Positions 28,803-42,875 of a stretch of DNA of 64,000 nucleotides are shown in pieces (the first letter of the stretch is position 1; the number at the start of each line of letters is the position of its first letter). The translations under genes were made by a program, and so were the position numbers. The notes under the pieces were generated by a model. The model did not search any database and was not told the origin of the DNA. It saw nothing but the letters and a program-made list of their open reading frames with translations. The DNA comes from Mycolicibacterium sp. GF69 (lineage in GTDB: Bacteria > Actinomycetota > Actinomycetes > Mycobacteriales > Mycobacteriaceae), in the NCBI RefSeq assembly GCF_003284965.1, contig NZ_QMEW01000004.1:162145-226144 (forward strand). Direction: 5' to 3'.

Positions 28803-30538
28803 GAGGTTCGGCGCAGCACCGCGAACGAGTGCCCTGACAGCAGGGTGCCGGCCGCGCCGACCTGCGGCTCACCCCACGCCAACGCCACCTCTCCTGTCAC
28901 CGGGACGTCGGCCGCCTCCGAACCGAGATTGCACGCGATCGCCAGCGATCCGCGGTGCATCACGAGCCAGCGGCGGTCTTCGTCGTAGTCCACCCGCAGA
29001 TTGCCCAGCCACGGGTCGGCCAGGTCAGGTTCGTTGCGCCGCAACATGATCAGACCGCGGTAGATCTCTCGCAGCCGACCGTGGTCACCCACCTCGACTT
29101 CGTCCCAGTTCAGCTTGGAACGCAGGAACGTCTGCGGATCCTGCGGGTCGGGAATCTCGTCGGCGTCCCAGCCGTGCTCGGCGAACTCGCGTTTGCGACC
29201 TTCGGCGGTGGCCCGCGCCAGTTCCGGCTCCGGATGCGAGCTGAAGAACTGAAACGGCGACGACGAACCCCATTCCTCGCCCATGAAAAGCATGGCGGTA
29301 TAAGGCGATCCCAGCGCCAGCGCCGCCTTGACGGCCAGTTGTCCGAACGTCAGCAGCTGTGACGGGCGGTCGCCAACGGCGCGGTTGCCGACCTGATCGT
29401 GGGTGAGGGTGTAGGCCAGCAGTCGAGTGGCCGGAATCGTGGCGGTGTCCAACGGTCGCCCGTGCCTGCGGTGTCGGAACGACGAGTACGTGCCCGCGTG
29501 GTAGTAGCCGTGCTTGAGCGTGCTGGCCAGCGCTTCGAGCGTCCCGAAATCGTGGTAATAGCCCTGCGTTTCGCCCGATACCGCCGAGTGGATCGCATGA
29601 TGGATGTCGTCGTCCCACTGCGCGGTCATCCCGAGTCCGCCGCGGTCGCGCGGTGTGATCAGCCGCGGGTCGTTGAGGTCACTCTCGGCGATCAGCGACA
29701 GTGGTCGACCCAACTGCGCTGCGAGCGCATCGGTTTCGGCGGAGAGTTCTTCGAGGATGTGGATCGCCGTGGTGTCAACCAGCGCGTGCACCGCGTCCAG
29801 GCGCAGGCCGTCGGCGTGGAAGTCGCGCATCCAGCGCAGCGCGCAGTCGATGATGTAGCGCCGAACCTCATCGGCGTCGGCATCGGCAATGTTGATCGAC
29901 TCACCCCACGGGTTGCTGCCGGTGGACAGATACGGACCGAACCGGGGCAGATAGTTACCCGACGGGCCGAGATGATTGAACACCGCATCGATCAGCACCC
30001 CGAGCCCGCGCTCGTGGCAGGCATTGATCAGGCGCACCAGCGCGTCGGGCCCGCCGTAGGGTTCGTGTACCGCATACCACAGCACACCGTCGTAGCCCCA
30101 TCCGTGGGTGCCGCCGAACGCGTTGACCGGCATCAGTTCGACGAAGTCGACTCCGAGCTCGACGAGATACTCCAGCTTCTCGATCACCGCGTCGAATGTC
30201 CCGGCCGACGTGAAGGTTCCGACGTGCAGCTCGTAGATCACCGCGCCTTCGATCGACCGTCCGGGCCACTCGGCATCCGTCCACGCGGACGGATCCGGCT
30301 GCCACAGTTGTGATCTGGCGTGCACACCGTCGGGTTGACGAGGGGAGCGGGGGTCGGGTAGCACCTCCGGGTCCTGAACGTCGAGCTGGTCGAGGACGTA
30401 CCCGTAGCGGGCATCGGGGCGGGCGTCGAGCTCGGCGCGCCACCATCCGTCGTCGGAGCGGTTCATCTCGTGTAGGTCACCGTCGACGTCCAGTCGCACC
30501 CGTTGCGGGCGGGGAGCCCACACGCTGAACTCAGCCAT
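28790..30538 (-). CDS. treZ: maltooligosyltrehalose trehalohydrolase
   Basis: 582-aa GH13 enzyme that releases free trehalose from maltooligosyl trehalose, the last step of the TreX-TreY-TreZ route from glycogen-like glucan. It has an N-terminal carbohydrate-binding/beta domain (FSVWAPRPQRVRLDVDG), then a TIM barrel with nucleophile Asp in DGLRLDAVHAL and acid/base Glu in IAESDLND. ATG 30538 is used; it overlaps the treY stop by 8 bp, and the longer frame lies inside treY. It is the last gene of the acyltransferase-treX-treY-treZ operon. Its end overlaps ilvA. Confidence 0.95.
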   Translation of the reverse strand: MAEFSVWAPRPQRVRLDVDGDLHEMNRSDDGWWRAELDARPDARYGYVLDQLDVQDPEVLPDPRSPRQPDGVHARSQLWQPDPSAWTDAEWPGRSIEGAVIYELHVGTFTSAGTFDAVIEKLEYLVELGVDFVELMPVNAFGGTHGWGYDGVLWYAVHEPYGGPDALVRLINACHERGLGVLIDAVFNHLGPSGNYLPRFGPYLSTGSNPWGESINIADADADEVRRYIIDCALRWMRDFHADGLRLDAVHALVDTTAIHILEELSAETDALAAQLGRPLSLIAESDLNDPRLITPRDRGGLGMTAQWDDDIHHAIHSAVSGETQGYYHDFGTLEALASTLKHGYYHAGTYSSFRHRRHGRPLDTATIPATRLLAYTLTHDQVGNRAVGDRPSQLLTFGQLAVKAALALGSPYTAMLFMGEEWGSSSPFQFFSSHPEPELARATAEGRKREFAEHGWDADEIPDPQDPQTFLRSKLNWDEVEVGDHGRLREIYRGLIMLRRNEPDLADPWLGNLRVDYDEDRRWLVMHRGSLAIACNLGSEAADVPVTGEVALAWGEPQVGAAGTLLSGHSFAVLRRTSQSR

Positions 30539-32837
30539 CGGTCCGCGCCAACAGAACGACCGGTAGTTCGGTGAACAGCTCGGCGGCCAGCACCCGGCCG
30601 CTGTGTCGCCGGCCGCCGATGCGATCGGTCCACAGGCCCGGTGGCAGCGTGACAGCGGTGTCACCCCAACCGCTTTCGGACAGCCGGACCGAGTGTCGGG
30701 TGACCGCGGTCAGCACCCCATCGCCGGGGCCACCGCGCAGGAACGCCACAAGATGCGCGGCAGCGGGGCCGTCGGCCAGCACCGGGGTGTAGCCGCCCTG
30801 CAAGAAGGTGGCGGGCCGGTCTCGGCGCACCGCCAGGGCCGCGGTGACCACCCGCAGCTTCGGGTGACGCATCGCACCCAGCGCTTGGCGACGCGCTTGG
30901 TAGTCGACGGGTCGGCGGTTGTCCGGGTCGACGAGGCTGTCCTCCCACAACTCGGTGCCCTGGTAGATGTCGGGGACACCGGGCACGGTCAGTGCGAGCA
31001 GTTTCTGGCCGAGCGCGTCACTGCGGGCATGCATGTCGAGTCGTGCCACCAGCGAGGTCATCTCGGGCGCCACCGGCCCGTCAAGCAGGGCGTCCAGCCA
31101 CGCATGCACCGCGGTTTCGAAGTCGCTGTCGGGGTCATTCCAGGTGGTGTGCTCGGCGGCCTCCCGGATCGCCTTCTCGGCGTAGGCGTGTATCCGCGCC
31201 CGCAGGCCGTCGGTGATCTCACCGTCGACCGGCCAAATGCCGAACACGTTCTGCCACAGGAAAAGCCCGGTGCGCGCATCCGGCGGCGGTGTGACCAGCG
31301 TCCATTTACCCACCAACTCCGCCCACAGTGCGGGTACCTGGGACAGCAGCCCGATGCGCGCGCGCACGTCCTCACCGCGCTTGGTGTCGTGAGTGGTCGT
31401 GGCGACCATCGCGGCCGGCCACATCCGCGCGCGCACGGCGGCCCGCTGATGAAACTCGGCTAGGTCGACCCCGAAAAGATGTGGTTCGGAACCCACCTCG
31501 TTGAGCGAGACGAGCCGCGCGTCGCGGTAGAACAGGCAGTCCTCCATGGACTTCGCGGTCGCCGCACCGCACAGCTGCTGCAACCGGACCTCGGCTTCGG
31601 TGCTCATTGACAGCGCCGCCGCGACCAGCGCCAGCGGCGCCGCCAGACCCGGTTCTGCCGAGGCGGTTTCGGCCAGCGCGGTGGGCAACACCCCCGACAG
31701 TGACCGGTAGTCGGATCGGTAGACGTCGATCCGGCTCAGCAGCGCCGCGATTGCTGCGGGTAGATCGTCATGGTCGGTGCCGGTGGCGGCCACGATCGTG
31801 CGGCGCAACCGCGCCAGCTCGCTGCGCAGGGTCTCGGTCACCGCCTGCGCCTTGAGGTTTCGGGCGAGCTCCGGCATCGAGCGGTAGGCCACATCCGTGG
31901 AGTCGAAAAGTTCGGTCAGAGCCTGCCGGCCGGCCGGATCGATGAACACGCCCCCGATCTCGCGCATCGCGTCGTAACCGGTCGTGCCGGCAACAGGAAG
32001 CGTCGGTTCCAGCGGTTCGTCGGCGGCGAGGATCTTCTCGATCACGATCCACGCATCCGGTCCGGTCAGCTCCCGCAGCCACGCCAGATAGCCCGACGGG
32101 TCGCTCAGTCCGTCGGGGTGGTCGATGCGTATCCCGTCGACCAAACCCCCGTCGAACCAGCGCTTCACCTCTGCGTGCGTCGCGTCGAAGACCGCGCGGT
32201 CCTCCTGGCGCAGACCCGCCAGCGAGGTGATCGAGAAGAACCGGCGGTAACCGCAGGTTCCGCTTTTCCAGCCGATCAGGTGATAGTGCTGGCGGTCGTG
32301 CACCTCGGGTCCGGTGCCGTCGGCGGTCCCCGGGGCGATCGGAAACACCAGATCGCCCAGGCGCAGCACCGGTTCGTCGCCGCTGTCGTCGACCTCGAGG
32401 CCGTTCACGTCCTCGTCGGAGCCCAGCACCGGCAGTACGACGCGCCCGGCGTCGAGATCCCAGTCGATATCGAAAAAGGAGCGAAACGACGACTTTCGGC
32501 CGTGTTTGAGGACGTCCCACCACCACGCGTTCTGCTGCGGATTCTCCACCCCGACGTGGTTGGGCACGATGTCGACGATCACGCCGATGTGTCGGTCCCG
32601 CGCCGCTCGCGACAACCGCGCGAACCCCTCGGGACCGCCGAGTTCTGCGGAGATAGTGGTCGGGTCGGTGACGTCGTAGCCGTGTGTGGAACCCTCGGCC
32701 GCGGTGAGGATCGGTGAGAGATACAGGTGCGAGACCCCGAGTGCCGCGAAGTAGTCGAGGAGGTTCTCGGCATCGGCGAAAGTGAAGGCATCGCCCCGCA
32801 TCTGGAGGCGGTACGTCGACAGAACCGGCGTGGCCAT
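30531..32837 (-). CDS. treY: maltooligosyltrehalose synthase
   Basis: 768-aa GH13 enzyme that rearranges the reducing-end alpha-1,4 bond of a malto-oligosaccharide into an alpha,alpha-1,1 trehalose bond. The N-terminus [17 protein letters not shown] and [18 protein letters not shown] are diagnostic. The catalytic Asp is in [11 protein letters not shown] and the Glu in WIVIEKILA. The start at ATG 32837 matches the family N-terminus and is 14 bp after the treX stop; the longer frame overlaps treX and lacks homology. Product feeds TreZ. Trehalose is needed for mycolate export lipids and stress protection. Confidence 0.95.
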   Translation of the reverse strand: MATPVLSTYRLQMRGDAFTFADAENLLDYFAALGVSHLYLSPILTAAEGSTHGYDVTDPTTISAELGGPEGFARLSRAARDRHIGVIVDIVPNHVGVENPQQNAWWWDVLKHGRKSSFRSFFDIDWDLDAGRVVLPVLGSDEDVNGLEVDDSGDEPVLRLGDLVFPIAPGTADGTGPEVHDRQHYHLIGWKSGTCGYRRFFSITSLAGLRQEDRAVFDATHAEVKRWFDGGLVDGIRIDHPDGLSDPSGYLAWLRELTGPDAWIVIEKILAADEPLEPTLPVAGTTGYDAMREIGGVFIDPAGRQALTELFDSTDVAYRSMPELARNLKAQAVTETLRSELARLRRTIVAATGTDHDDLPAAIAALLSRIDVYRSDYRSLSGVLPTALAETASAEPGLAAPLALVAAALSMSTEAEVRLQQLCGAATAKSMEDCLFYRDARLVSLNEVGSEPHLFGVDLAEFHQRAAVRARMWPAAMVATTTHDTKRGEDVRARIGLLSQVPALWAELVGKWTLVTPPPDARTGLFLWQNVFGIWPVDGEITDGLRARIHAYAEKAIREAAEHTTWNDPDSDFETAVHAWLDALLDGPVAPEMTSLVARLDMHARSDALGQKLLALTVPGVPDIYQGTELWEDSLVDPDNRRPVDYQARRQALGAMRHPKLRVVTAALAVRRDRPATFLQGGYTPVLADGPAAAHLVAFLRGGPGDGVLTAVTRHSVRLSESGWGDTAVTLPPGLWTDRIGGRRHSGRVLAAELFTELPVVLLARTDG

Positions 32838-32851
32838 GGCAGTCAAGCCAC

Positions 32852-35025
<2,174 letters not shown>

Positions 35026-35029
<4 letters not shown>

Positions 35030-37203
35030 CTACCAACCCACCAGCCGGTGGCGGCGGCGATCTGACGGCCGAGCTCCGGGGCCATCGTGCGCATGTAGGT
35101 CTTCGAGATGTGGTGAGCGTCGTGGTAGATCAACACATTTCCCTCCACGGCTCGACAGATGTCCTTGCGGCACACCGCATCACTCATGTCGAGCGGTTTG
35201 AGCAGTGGAAACCGCTCGATGAAGTCGAGTGTCGGGTTGCGCTCCGAGAGTACGTCGGATCGCCGTGTTCCACAGGAGATCGCGTCACCGCCGTCGGCCA
35301 GACAGTCGGCGGCGAAGAACGGGTCCCCGTTGCGCACCAGCCACGGTGTGTCGCGCATCGCCAGAACCGGAATGCCGTTGTCGGACAACTCCTGCCAGAT
35401 GCCGACGTACGTTCCCGGCATCACATCGCCCGCCTTGATGTTCCACGGCCGGGTCGAGGTGGTGAAGACGTAGTCCGGGTGGTCGGCGACGATCTTCGCC
35501 ATCACGCGCTGGTTCCACTCGCGGCACTTCGGGTACGGGCGGTTGTCACCCATCACCAGCGGCACCTCTTCGGTGGTCAGCGGACAACCCATCTTCAGGT
35601 AGGTGACCACCTTGAAATGGTGCCTCTTGCCCAGCATGTCGAGGGCGGCGATCCAGTGCTCGGCGTGGGATCCGCCCGCCAGCGCGATCGTGCGTTTGGC
35701 GTTCTTATCGCCGTAAGCGCAGTTGATCACGTCGACATTGTCGAAGTCGCTGATGCAGCCGTCCTCGGTGGTCTCCGGGAGGTCGTTCTTGGCCTCCAAC
35801 ACTGTGGGGCGGAACGGCAGCTTGGGCACTCTGGCCCTGGTGAGCAGCGCAGCGGCGCCGGGGTAGTCCTGCGACGAAAGCGTCATGAGCTCTTCACCGT
35901 TGGTGCGCTGAACGAGGATGTGCTCGCGCCAGGTGAACGACGTCACGGTCAGTGCCACGCCCAGCAACGCGACCACCGAGCCGAGCAACACGGTGGGCCT
36001 GCGCCGCCGTTGCCGCGCGGGCTGCGGCGACGAGGCGCGGTAACGCAGCGGGTTCTCGACATATTTGGTGGTGAGCCATGCCAGCACCCCGGAGACCAAC
36101 AGGACGACGGTGCCTTCGACGAAGGTGGCGCGGGTGTGCCCGCTCAACGACAGCCAGAAGATCAGCAGCGGCCAGTGCCACAGATACAGCGAGTACGCCA
36201 TCGCGCCCAGCGACACGAACGGCGCTGAGGCCAGCAGGCGGTTGGGCAGCGGCATCCGTCCCGCGGTGTGCGGATCGGCGACCCGGTTCGCCGCGGACAG
36301 GATGAACAGCATGGTGGCGCCGACCGGAACCAGCGCCCACGGCCCGGGGAACTCCTTCACCCCGTCGATCAGCGCACCGCACGCCAGGATCGCCGCCAGC
36401 GAGACGACCGCCAGCGTCGTCCGCAGCCACATCGGCATGCGCAGGTGCGATACGAACGCGCCCACCAGCGCGCCTAGCAGAAGCTCCCACGCGCGGGCGA
36501 AGCTGCTGTAGTACGCGGTGGCCTGGTCGGTGTTGTGTGCGTAGATCGCGTAGACGAACGACGCGATGGTCAGTGCGCTGAGCAGCAGCACGAACACCAA
36601 CCGCATGTGCTTGCCGAAGACGCGGCGGAACAACACGGCGGTCCCGAAGATCAAGGCCAGGAACGCGATGTAGAACTGGCCCTGCACCGACATCGACCAG
36701 ATGTGCTGCAGCGGGCTGACCGCCTCGCCCGCACGCAGGTAGTTCGACGCGGAGTTGGCCAGCTCCCAGTTCTGGAAGTAGCCGAGACTGGCCAGGCTCT
36801 GGTCGGCGAACGCCTCCCAGCGGGTCTGCGGCTGGATCAGGATGGTCAGCACCGCCGAGGCCGCGAGGACGACGACAAGGGCCGGCAGCAGCCGACGGAT
36901 CAGCCGGGTCACCTCGGGCACCGGCCACAGGGAGGCGCCCGGAGTCATCGCCGTGCGCAGCAGCCGCCCGCCGAAGAAGAAACCGGACAGCGCCAGGAAG
37001 ACGTCCACACCGCCGGATACGCGACCGAACCACACGTGGAAGAGCGCAACGAGTGCGATCGCGACACCGCGCAGCCCGTCGAGATCGTGCCGGTAGTGCG
37101 TGGCGGCGCGGGAGCCGCGGGTACCACTCGATGCGTTCGCGGCGCGCGACGGACGTCCCGGATAGGTGACGGGCGCCGGCCGGGGAGGGGCGAGGGTCAT
37201 CAT
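35026..37203 (-). CDS. membrane O-acyltransferase with SGNH domain (OafA-like)
   Basis: 725-aa protein. Residues ~40-410 are an acyltransferase-3 domain with about ten TM helices, beginning [25 protein letters not shown] (catalytic-type HxxDxxRG region) and [13 protein letters not shown]. The C-terminal ~270 residues form a periplasmic SGNH hydrolase-like domain with GGSHAEHW and a terminal DAHH catalytic pair. Such proteins add acyl groups to glycans or glycolipids. It heads the trehalose operon with a 4-bp overlap to treX, as Rv1565c does, so a trehalose- or glucan-derived acceptor is plausible but unproven. The start lies only 23 bp from divergent bioA. Confidence 0.88.
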
Positions 37204-37226
37204 GGTCGACGGATAATCTACCGAAG
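37204..37226. promoter_or_regulatory. 23-bp bidirectional promoter between acyltransferase/tre operon and bioA
   Basis: The gap contains GATAATCTAC. On the plus strand TAATCT (37214-37219) sits 7 nt before bioA GTG 37227. On the minus strand the overlapping TAGATT (complement of 37215-37220) serves the acyltransferase. The two -10 elements share five base pairs. No BioQ box is present, so bioA appears to lie outside BioQ control. Confidence 0.6.
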
Positions 37227-38522
37227 GTGCCAGAAATGACGCCTGCCGAGATCAGCGCGGTCGATGCCGCCCACGTCTGGCATCCCTATAGCACGATCGG
37301 CGCCGAGGCCCTGGCTCCGGTTGTCGCGGTGGGTGCCCGGGGGGCCTGGCTGACACTGCACCACGACGGCCGTGAACTGCGCGTTCTCGACGCGATGGCG
37401 TCGTGGTGGACCGCGATCCACGGGCATGGCCACCCCGCGCTGGACGCGGCGATCACCGACCAAATCGCGACCATGAATCACGTCATGTTCGGCGGGTTGA
37501 CGCACGAACCGGCCGCGCGGTTGGCGCAGTTGCTCGTCGAGATCACCCCCGACGGTCTGGATACGGTGTTCTTCAGCGACTCGGGCTCGGTATCGGTCGA
37601 GGTGGCCGTCAAGATGGCGCTGCAGTACTGGCGCAGCCTGGGCAGGGGAGCCAAGCACCGGCTGATGACCTGGCGCGGCGGCTACCACGGCGACACGTTC
37701 ACCCCGATGAGCGTGTGCGATCCGAACGGCGGGATGCATTCGCTGTGGACCGACGTCTTGGTGCGCCAGGAGTTCGCGCCGCCGGTGCCCGCGGCGTACG
37801 ACGCGGACTACATCGCCGCGTTCGAGCGCCAACTGGCCGAACACGCCGACGAGTTGGCCGCGGTGATCGTCGAACCGGTCGTGCAGGGCGCGGGCGGGAT
37901 GCGCTTTCACGATCCGCGCTACCTCGCCGATTTGCGGGACATCTGCTCGCGACACGGCGTGCTGCTGATCTTCGACGAGATCGCAACCGGCTTCGGCCGC
38001 ACCGGCGAGTTGTTCGCAGCCGACCATGCCTGTGTCAGCCCCGACATCATGTGTGTCGGCAAGGCGCTCACCGGCGGTTACCTCACGCTGGCGGCGACGC
38101 TGTGCTCCCGGGAGATCGCGCACACGATCAGTACCCACGACCCCGGCGCCCTCATGCACGGGCCGACGTTCATGGCCAACGCGCTTGCGTGCGCGGTCGG
38201 AGTGGCCTCAATCGAGGTGCTGCTCTCCGAGGACTGGCGCGAGCGCGTCCGCGGGATCGAGACGGGTCTGCGCGATGGGTTGGCCGCCGCTTCGGTGCTG
38301 CCGGGGGTGGCCGACGTGCGGGTTCTGGGTGCGATCGGCGTGATCGAGATGGACCGGCCCGTCGACTTACGGGTCGCCACGCCCGCGGCGTTGGAGCACG
38401 GCCTTTGGCTGCGCCCGTTCCGCAATCTCGTTTACGCGATGCCGCCCTACGTCTGCACACCCGACGAAATCGCCCAGATCGCCGCGGGGATGGTCGGCGT
38501 CGCGAGTGCGTTAACTGGTTGA
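37227..38522 (+). CDS. bioA: adenosylmethionine-8-amino-7-oxononanoate aminotransferase
   Basis: 431-aa class III PLP aminotransferase that makes 7,8-diaminopelargonic acid using SAM as amino donor, the antepenultimate step of biotin synthesis. VWHPYSTIG and [14 protein letters not shown] at the N-terminus are diagnostic. The PLP aspartate is in [13 protein letters not shown] and the PLP lysine is K279 (VGKALTGGY). GTG 37227 is favoured by a TAATCT -10 exactly 7 nt upstream (leaderless); ATG 37236 is an in-frame alternative. A 135-bp gap with a BioQ box separates it from bioF, so it is a separate transcript. Confidence 0.95.
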   Translation: MPEMTPAEISAVDAAHVWHPYSTIGAEALAPVVAVGARGAWLTLHHDGRELRVLDAMASWWTAIHGHGHPALDAAITDQIATMNHVMFGGLTHEPAARLAQLLVEITPDGLDTVFFSDSGSVSVEVAVKMALQYWRSLGRGAKHRLMTWRGGYHGDTFTPMSVCDPNGGMHSLWTDVLVRQEFAPPVPAAYDADYIAAFERQLAEHADELAAVIVEPVVQGAGGMRFHDPRYLADLRDICSRHGVLLIFDEIATGFGRTGELFAADHACVSPDIMCVGKALTGGYLTLAATLCSREIAHTISTHDPGALMHGPTFMANALACAVGVASIEVLLSEDWRERVRGIETGLRDGLAAASVLPGVADVRVLGAIGVIEMDRPVDLRVATPAALEHGLWLRPFRNLVYAMPPYVCTPDEIAQIAAGMVGVASALTG

Positions 38523-38593
38523 TTCCACGCATCAGGTACGTGTGATCAACCATTTAGAGCACAGCTTATTTGTGCGGTTTCGCGGCGGTGTCC

Positions 38594-38628
38594 TAACCTG
38601 AACGGTGTTCAATTGTCGGCCCGCCGAC
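38594..38628 (+). promoter_or_regulatory. bioF promoter: -10, BioQ operator and leader hairpin
   Basis: TAACCT -10 (38594-38599) runs into the BioQ palindrome TGAAC-GGT-GTTCA (38599-38611), so a bound repressor would block initiation. Just downstream GTCGG (38615-38619)/CCGAC (38624-38628) forms a small leader hairpin. The same -10/operator/hairpin series occurs in front of bioB, while most other leader bases differ. Confidence 0.85.
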
Positions 38629-38657
38629 GTGTCCAACTATCGGCAGAGGAGCATCGG

Positions 38658-39803
38658 GTGACGCGCACCGGTCTTTCGCCGCTCGCGTGGCTCGACGACG
38701 TCGAACGGCAGCGGCGCGCCGACGGTCTACGCCGATCGCTGCGGTCCCGTCCGCCGGTGGGCGCGGAACTCGACCTCGCCTCGAACGACTACCTCGGCCT
38801 GTCGCAGCACCCGGCGGTGATCGACGGTGGAGTCGCCGCCCTACGGACATGGGGCGCTGGGGCCACCGGATCGCGCCTGGTCACCGGTAACACCGAACTG
38901 CACGAGGGTTTCGAGCGCGCGCTGGCCGAATTCGTCGGCGCGGAGTCGGCACTGGCGTTCTCCGCCGGCTACACCGCCAACCTCGGCGCGGTGGTCGCAC
39001 TCTCGGGCGTCGGATCGCTGCTGATCTCGGACGCCTTGACCCACGCCTCCTTGGTCGACGCCTGCCGGTTGTCACGGGCGCGGGTCGTCGTCACCCCGCA
39101 TCGAGACGTCGCGGCAGTGGAGGCGGCGCTGACGGCACGTACCGAGGAACGCGCGGTGGTGCTGACGGACTCGGTGTTCTCCACCGACGGCGCACTGGCC
39201 CCGCTGCGCGCACTGCACGAGGTCTGCCGACGGCACGGAGCCCTGCTGATGGTCGACGAGGCACACGGTCTGGGCGTGCGCGGCATCGGCGGGCGTGGCC
39301 TCTTGCACGAAGTCGGGCTGGCGGGCGCGCCCGATGTCGTGATGACGACGACGCTGTCCAAGGCGCTGGGCAGCCAGGGCGGTGTCGTGCTGGGCCCGAC
39401 GGCGGTGCGCGATCACCTGATCGACGCCGCGCGACCGTTCATCTTCGACACCGGCCTCGCGCCCGCGGCGGTCGGCGCGGCCTGGGCTGCGCTGGATGTG
39501 CTGATCGCCGAACCGTGGCGCGCGCAGGCCGTACTGGATCACGCCGCCGAACTGGCCACGATCTGCTCGGTGCCCGAACAACCCGACTCCGCGGTGGTTT
39601 CGGTGATTCTCGGTGAACCGCAGGTCGCGTTGGCGGCTGCGGTGGCATGCCTGGACCGGGGTGTGCGGGTCGGATGCTTCCGGCCGCCGACGGTCCCCGC
39701 CGGAACCTCACGGCTGCGGCTGACCGCGCGAGCATCCTTGTCGGATGACGAAATGACGCTGGCGCGTGAGGTTCTCACCGAAGTGCTGACGCGCCACCGG
39801 TGA
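38658..39803 (+). CDS. bioF: 8-amino-7-oxononanoate synthase
   Basis: 381-aa alpha-oxoamine synthase that condenses pimeloyl thioester with L-alanine, the first committed step of the biotin ring. [17 protein letters not shown] and GSRLVTG are family hallmarks; the PLP lysine is K235 in [15 protein letters not shown] 38658 is chosen because AGAGGAG lies about 8 nt upstream and the protein then matches the usual N-terminus ([19 protein letters not shown]); the longer frame to 38613 would run back into the operator. Its stop overlaps bioD by 4 bp. It is controlled by BioQ through the box at 38599-38611. Confidence 0.95.
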   Translation: MTRTGLSPLAWLDDVERQRRADGLRRSLRSRPPVGAELDLASNDYLGLSQHPAVIDGGVAALRTWGAGATGSRLVTGNTELHEGFERALAEFVGAESALAFSAGYTANLGAVVALSGVGSLLISDALTHASLVDACRLSRARVVVTPHRDVAAVEAALTARTEERAVVLTDSVFSTDGALAPLRALHEVCRRHGALLMVDEAHGLGVRGIGGRGLLHEVGLAGAPDVVMTTTLSKALGSQGGVVLGPTAVRDHLIDAARPFIFDTGLAPAAVGAAWAALDVLIAEPWRAQAVLDHAAELATICSVPEQPDSAVVSVILGEPQVALAAAVACLDRGVRVGCFRPPTVPAGTSRLRLTARASLSDDEMTLAREVLTEVLTRHR

Positions 39804-40465
39804 GCACGCTCCTCGTCACCGGCACCGACACCGGCGTCGGCAAGACCGTCGCCACCGCAGCGTTGGCCTGCCATGCACGTCTCGCCGGTATCGATGTGGC
39901 CGTGTCCAAACCCGTGCAGACCGGAAGCCCCGCGGACGACGACCTCGCCGATGTGGGCCGGCTCTCGGGCGTTACCGGGTTACACGGCGGATGGCGATAC
40001 CCGGAACCACTCGCTCCGCGAGCGGCAGCCGAGCGGGCGGGCCTCGCGTTGCCCACCCGCGCCGAGCTTGTCGAATCGGTGCGCGCTGTGACGGCACAGC
40101 TGACGCTCGTCGAGGGGGCCGGCGGACTGCTCGTCCAGATCGGGTCGGGGGCGACGCTGCGCGACGTGGCGGTCGAACTGGCCGCGCCGGTCCTGGTGGT
40201 CGTCGCGGCCGGCCTGGGTACCCTCAACCACACCGCGCTGACGCTGGAAGCCCTTGCAGCCAAGGATGTTTCGTGTGCCGGGCTGGTGATCGGCGCGTGG
40301 CCGACGCAACCGGATGTCGCCGAGACGGGCAACCGGGAGGCGCTGGCCGAACTGGCCCCGGTGCGGGCGGTTCTACCCGCGGGCGCGGGAGCATTGACTA
40401 CGGCGGAGTTCGAGGCGATGAGCCGGTCGGCCTTCGATTCCGCTTGGGTCGCAAGCCTGGTGTGA
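39800..40465 (+). CDS. bioD: dethiobiotin synthetase
   Basis: 221-aa ATP-dependent carboxylase that closes the ureido ring of dethiobiotin from diaminopelargonate and CO2. P-loop GTDTGVGKT spans residues 8-16; SKPVQTG (~36-42) and [11 protein letters not shown] (~103) bind substrate and metal. GTG 39800 overlaps the bioF stop (GTGA). The 3' end overlaps the next possible start by 4 bp. BioA, BioF and BioD together supply the BioB substrate. Confidence 0.95.
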   Translation: MSTLLVTGTDTGVGKTVATAALACHARLAGIDVAVSKPVQTGSPADDDLADVGRLSGVTGLHGGWRYPEPLAPRAAAERAGLALPTRAELVESVRAVTAQLTLVEGAGGLLVQIGSGATLRDVAVELAAPVLVVVAAGLGTLNHTALTLEALAAKDVSCAGLVIGAWPTQPDVAETGNREALAELAPVRAVLPAGAGALTTAEFEAMSRSAFDSAWVASLV

Positions 40466-40467
40466 CG

Positions 40468-40986
40468 ATGGTCCATTCCGTCGAGTTGGTCTTCGACCCG
40501 GATACCGAGGCGGCGGTTCGTCGCATCTGGGATGACCTGCGCGAGGCCGGCATACCCAGTCAGGCGCCGGCCAGTCGCCCGCACACCACGCTGACGGTCG
40601 CAGAACGCATCGAGCCTGACGTCGACGAGCTGCTTTTGTCGCTGACCGACCGGTTCCCTTTGCCGTGCCGCATCGGCGCCCCGTTGTTCTTCGGTCGTGC
40701 CAAGGCGGTGCTCGCTCGTTTGGTGGTGCCGACGACCGCGCTGCTGGCCGTCCACGCCGAGGTGCACCGGCTGTGTGCAACGCACCTGAATCCGGGTCCG
40801 ATGCCCAATGCGCTGCCCGGCGACTGGACCCCGCACGTGACCATGGCACGGCGCGTGGTGCCTGCCCAGATGGGCCGCGCGGTCCGGATCGCCGGAAAAC
40901 CGTCAGAGATCAACGGCCGAATCGTTGGGTTGCGCCGTTGGGACGGCAACGCCAAACGCGAGTACCCGATCGCTGGCCGAAACTGA
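40468..40986 (+). CDS. 2H-phosphoesterase / 2'-5' RNA ligase-like protein
   Basis: 172-aa protein of the 2H superfamily with two HxT/S-type motifs: HTTLTVAE (residue ~34) and HVTMARR (~122). It corresponds in position and length to Rv1571 after bioD. The family includes RNA 2',3'-cyclic phosphodiesterases; the substrate here is unknown and there is no evident link to biotin beyond co-transcription. ATG 40468 follows the bioD stop by 2 bp; GTG 40462 (4-bp overlap) is an equally possible start. It converges on bioQ with a 2-bp gap. Confidence 0.82.
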   Translation: MVHSVELVFDPDTEAAVRRIWDDLREAGIPSQAPASRPHTTLTVAERIEPDVDELLLSLTDRFPLPCRIGAPLFFGRAKAVLARLVVPTTALLAVHAEVHRLCATHLNPGPMPNALPGDWTPHVTMARRVVPAQMGRAVRIAGKPSEINGRIVGLRRWDGNAKREYPIAGRN

Positions 40987-40988
40987 AT

Positions 40989-41597
40989 CTATCCGCGAAG
41001 TCTCACGGGCATCTTGTCGAGCACCAGCTCACGCTCGGCGACGCGGATGCCGTTGACGAGCAGGCCCACCCCGAAACGGAACCGCGCCGAAGCGTCGTCG
41101 GTCAGCACCGACCGGTCGTCGGGAAGGTCGGCGCCCGCTGCGTCCCACTGCAGCCGTGACTGCTCGTCGACGGTGAAACCGAGCACGTAGTAGACGACGG
41201 TACGGGCGGCCAGTTGGCAGTGGCCGGCGGGCACACCGGCGTCGGTGGCCGCCTCGGTGAGCCGCTCGACGATCCGCGCCATCGCCGTCGACTGTCCCGC
41301 CGCAAAGCTCGCCGACACCAACTCGGCGCCGTCGGTGTGCGACAACAGGGCGTCGCGCAGCGCCGCGCAGAGGCCGGTGATGCGATCGGGCCAGTTGCCG
41401 GCCGGGTCGGTGACGGGCTCGAGAATGCGATCGGTCACCGCACCCAACAGTTCCTGCTTGCTGGCGAAATGCCAGTACAGCGCCCCGGGAGAGACCTCCA
41501 GCTCACGCGCGAGCCGACGCATGGACAGATCGGCGAGGCCGTAGGTGTCCAATAGACCGGTAGCGGCGGCCACCACGTCGCGTTTGTGAAGCTGCAC
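40989..41597 (-). CDS. bioQ: TetR-family biotin repressor
   Basis: 202-aa TetR regulator. The N-terminal HTH is DLSMRRLARELEVSPGALYWHFASKQEL (residues ~22-48), with a ligand/dimer domain after it. Adjacent divergent bioB and the palindromes TGAAC-N3-GTTCA at bioB/bioQ and bioF identify it as BioQ, the mycobacterial/corynebacterial biotin-regulon repressor; BirA here would lack a DNA-binding role. GTG 41597 is chosen: TAGGGT -10 (complement of 41604-41609) is 6 nt upstream, giving a leaderless mRNA. Its -10 overlaps the bioB -10 (TAACCT 41608-41613) by two bases, so one box at 41613-41625 should govern both directions. Confidence 0.9.
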   Translation of the reverse strand: MQLHKRDVVAAATGLLDTYGLADLSMRRLARELEVSPGALYWHFASKQELLGAVTDRILEPVTDPAGNWPDRITGLCAALRDALLSHTDGAELVSASFAAGQSTAMARIVERLTEAATDAGVPAGHCQLAARTVVYYVLGFTVDEQSRLQWDAAGADLPDDRSVLTDDASARFRFGVGLLVNGIRVAERELVLDKMPVRLRG

Positions 41598-41603
41598 GCT
41601 CGT

Positions 41604-42660
<1,057 letters not shown>

Positions 42661-42683
42661 AGCCAGCCTGAGAACGTAAAGGT

Positions 42684-42875
42684 ATGGCGTTCAACGTCTA
42701 CACCGGCGAACGCGACGGCACAGCGGTGCCGACCGCGGCTCAGCTCGGTCTTGAGCCACCCCGGTTCTGCGCGGAGTGTGGTCGTCGGATGATCGTGCAG
42801 GTGCGGCCCGACGGCTGGTCGGCACGCTGTTCGCGGCACGGTGCCACCGACTCGAAGGATCTGGAGCAGCGATGA
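42684..42875 (+). CDS. bsaP: biotin synthase auxiliary protein
   Basis: 63-aa protein with a C29-x2-C32 pair (FCAECGRRM) and C49/H52 (ARCSRHG), a small metal- or Fe-S-binding design. It follows bioB by 23 bp, as Rv1590 follows bioB in M. tuberculosis. Rv1590 (BsaP) has been reported as an auxiliary protein required by mycobacterial biotin synthase, probably in sulfur/cluster delivery. Its stop overlaps the next gene by 4 bp (ATGA). Confidence 0.82.
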   Translation: MAFNVYTGERDGTAVPTAAQLGLEPPRFCAECGRRMIVQVRPDGWSARCSRHGATDSKDLEQR

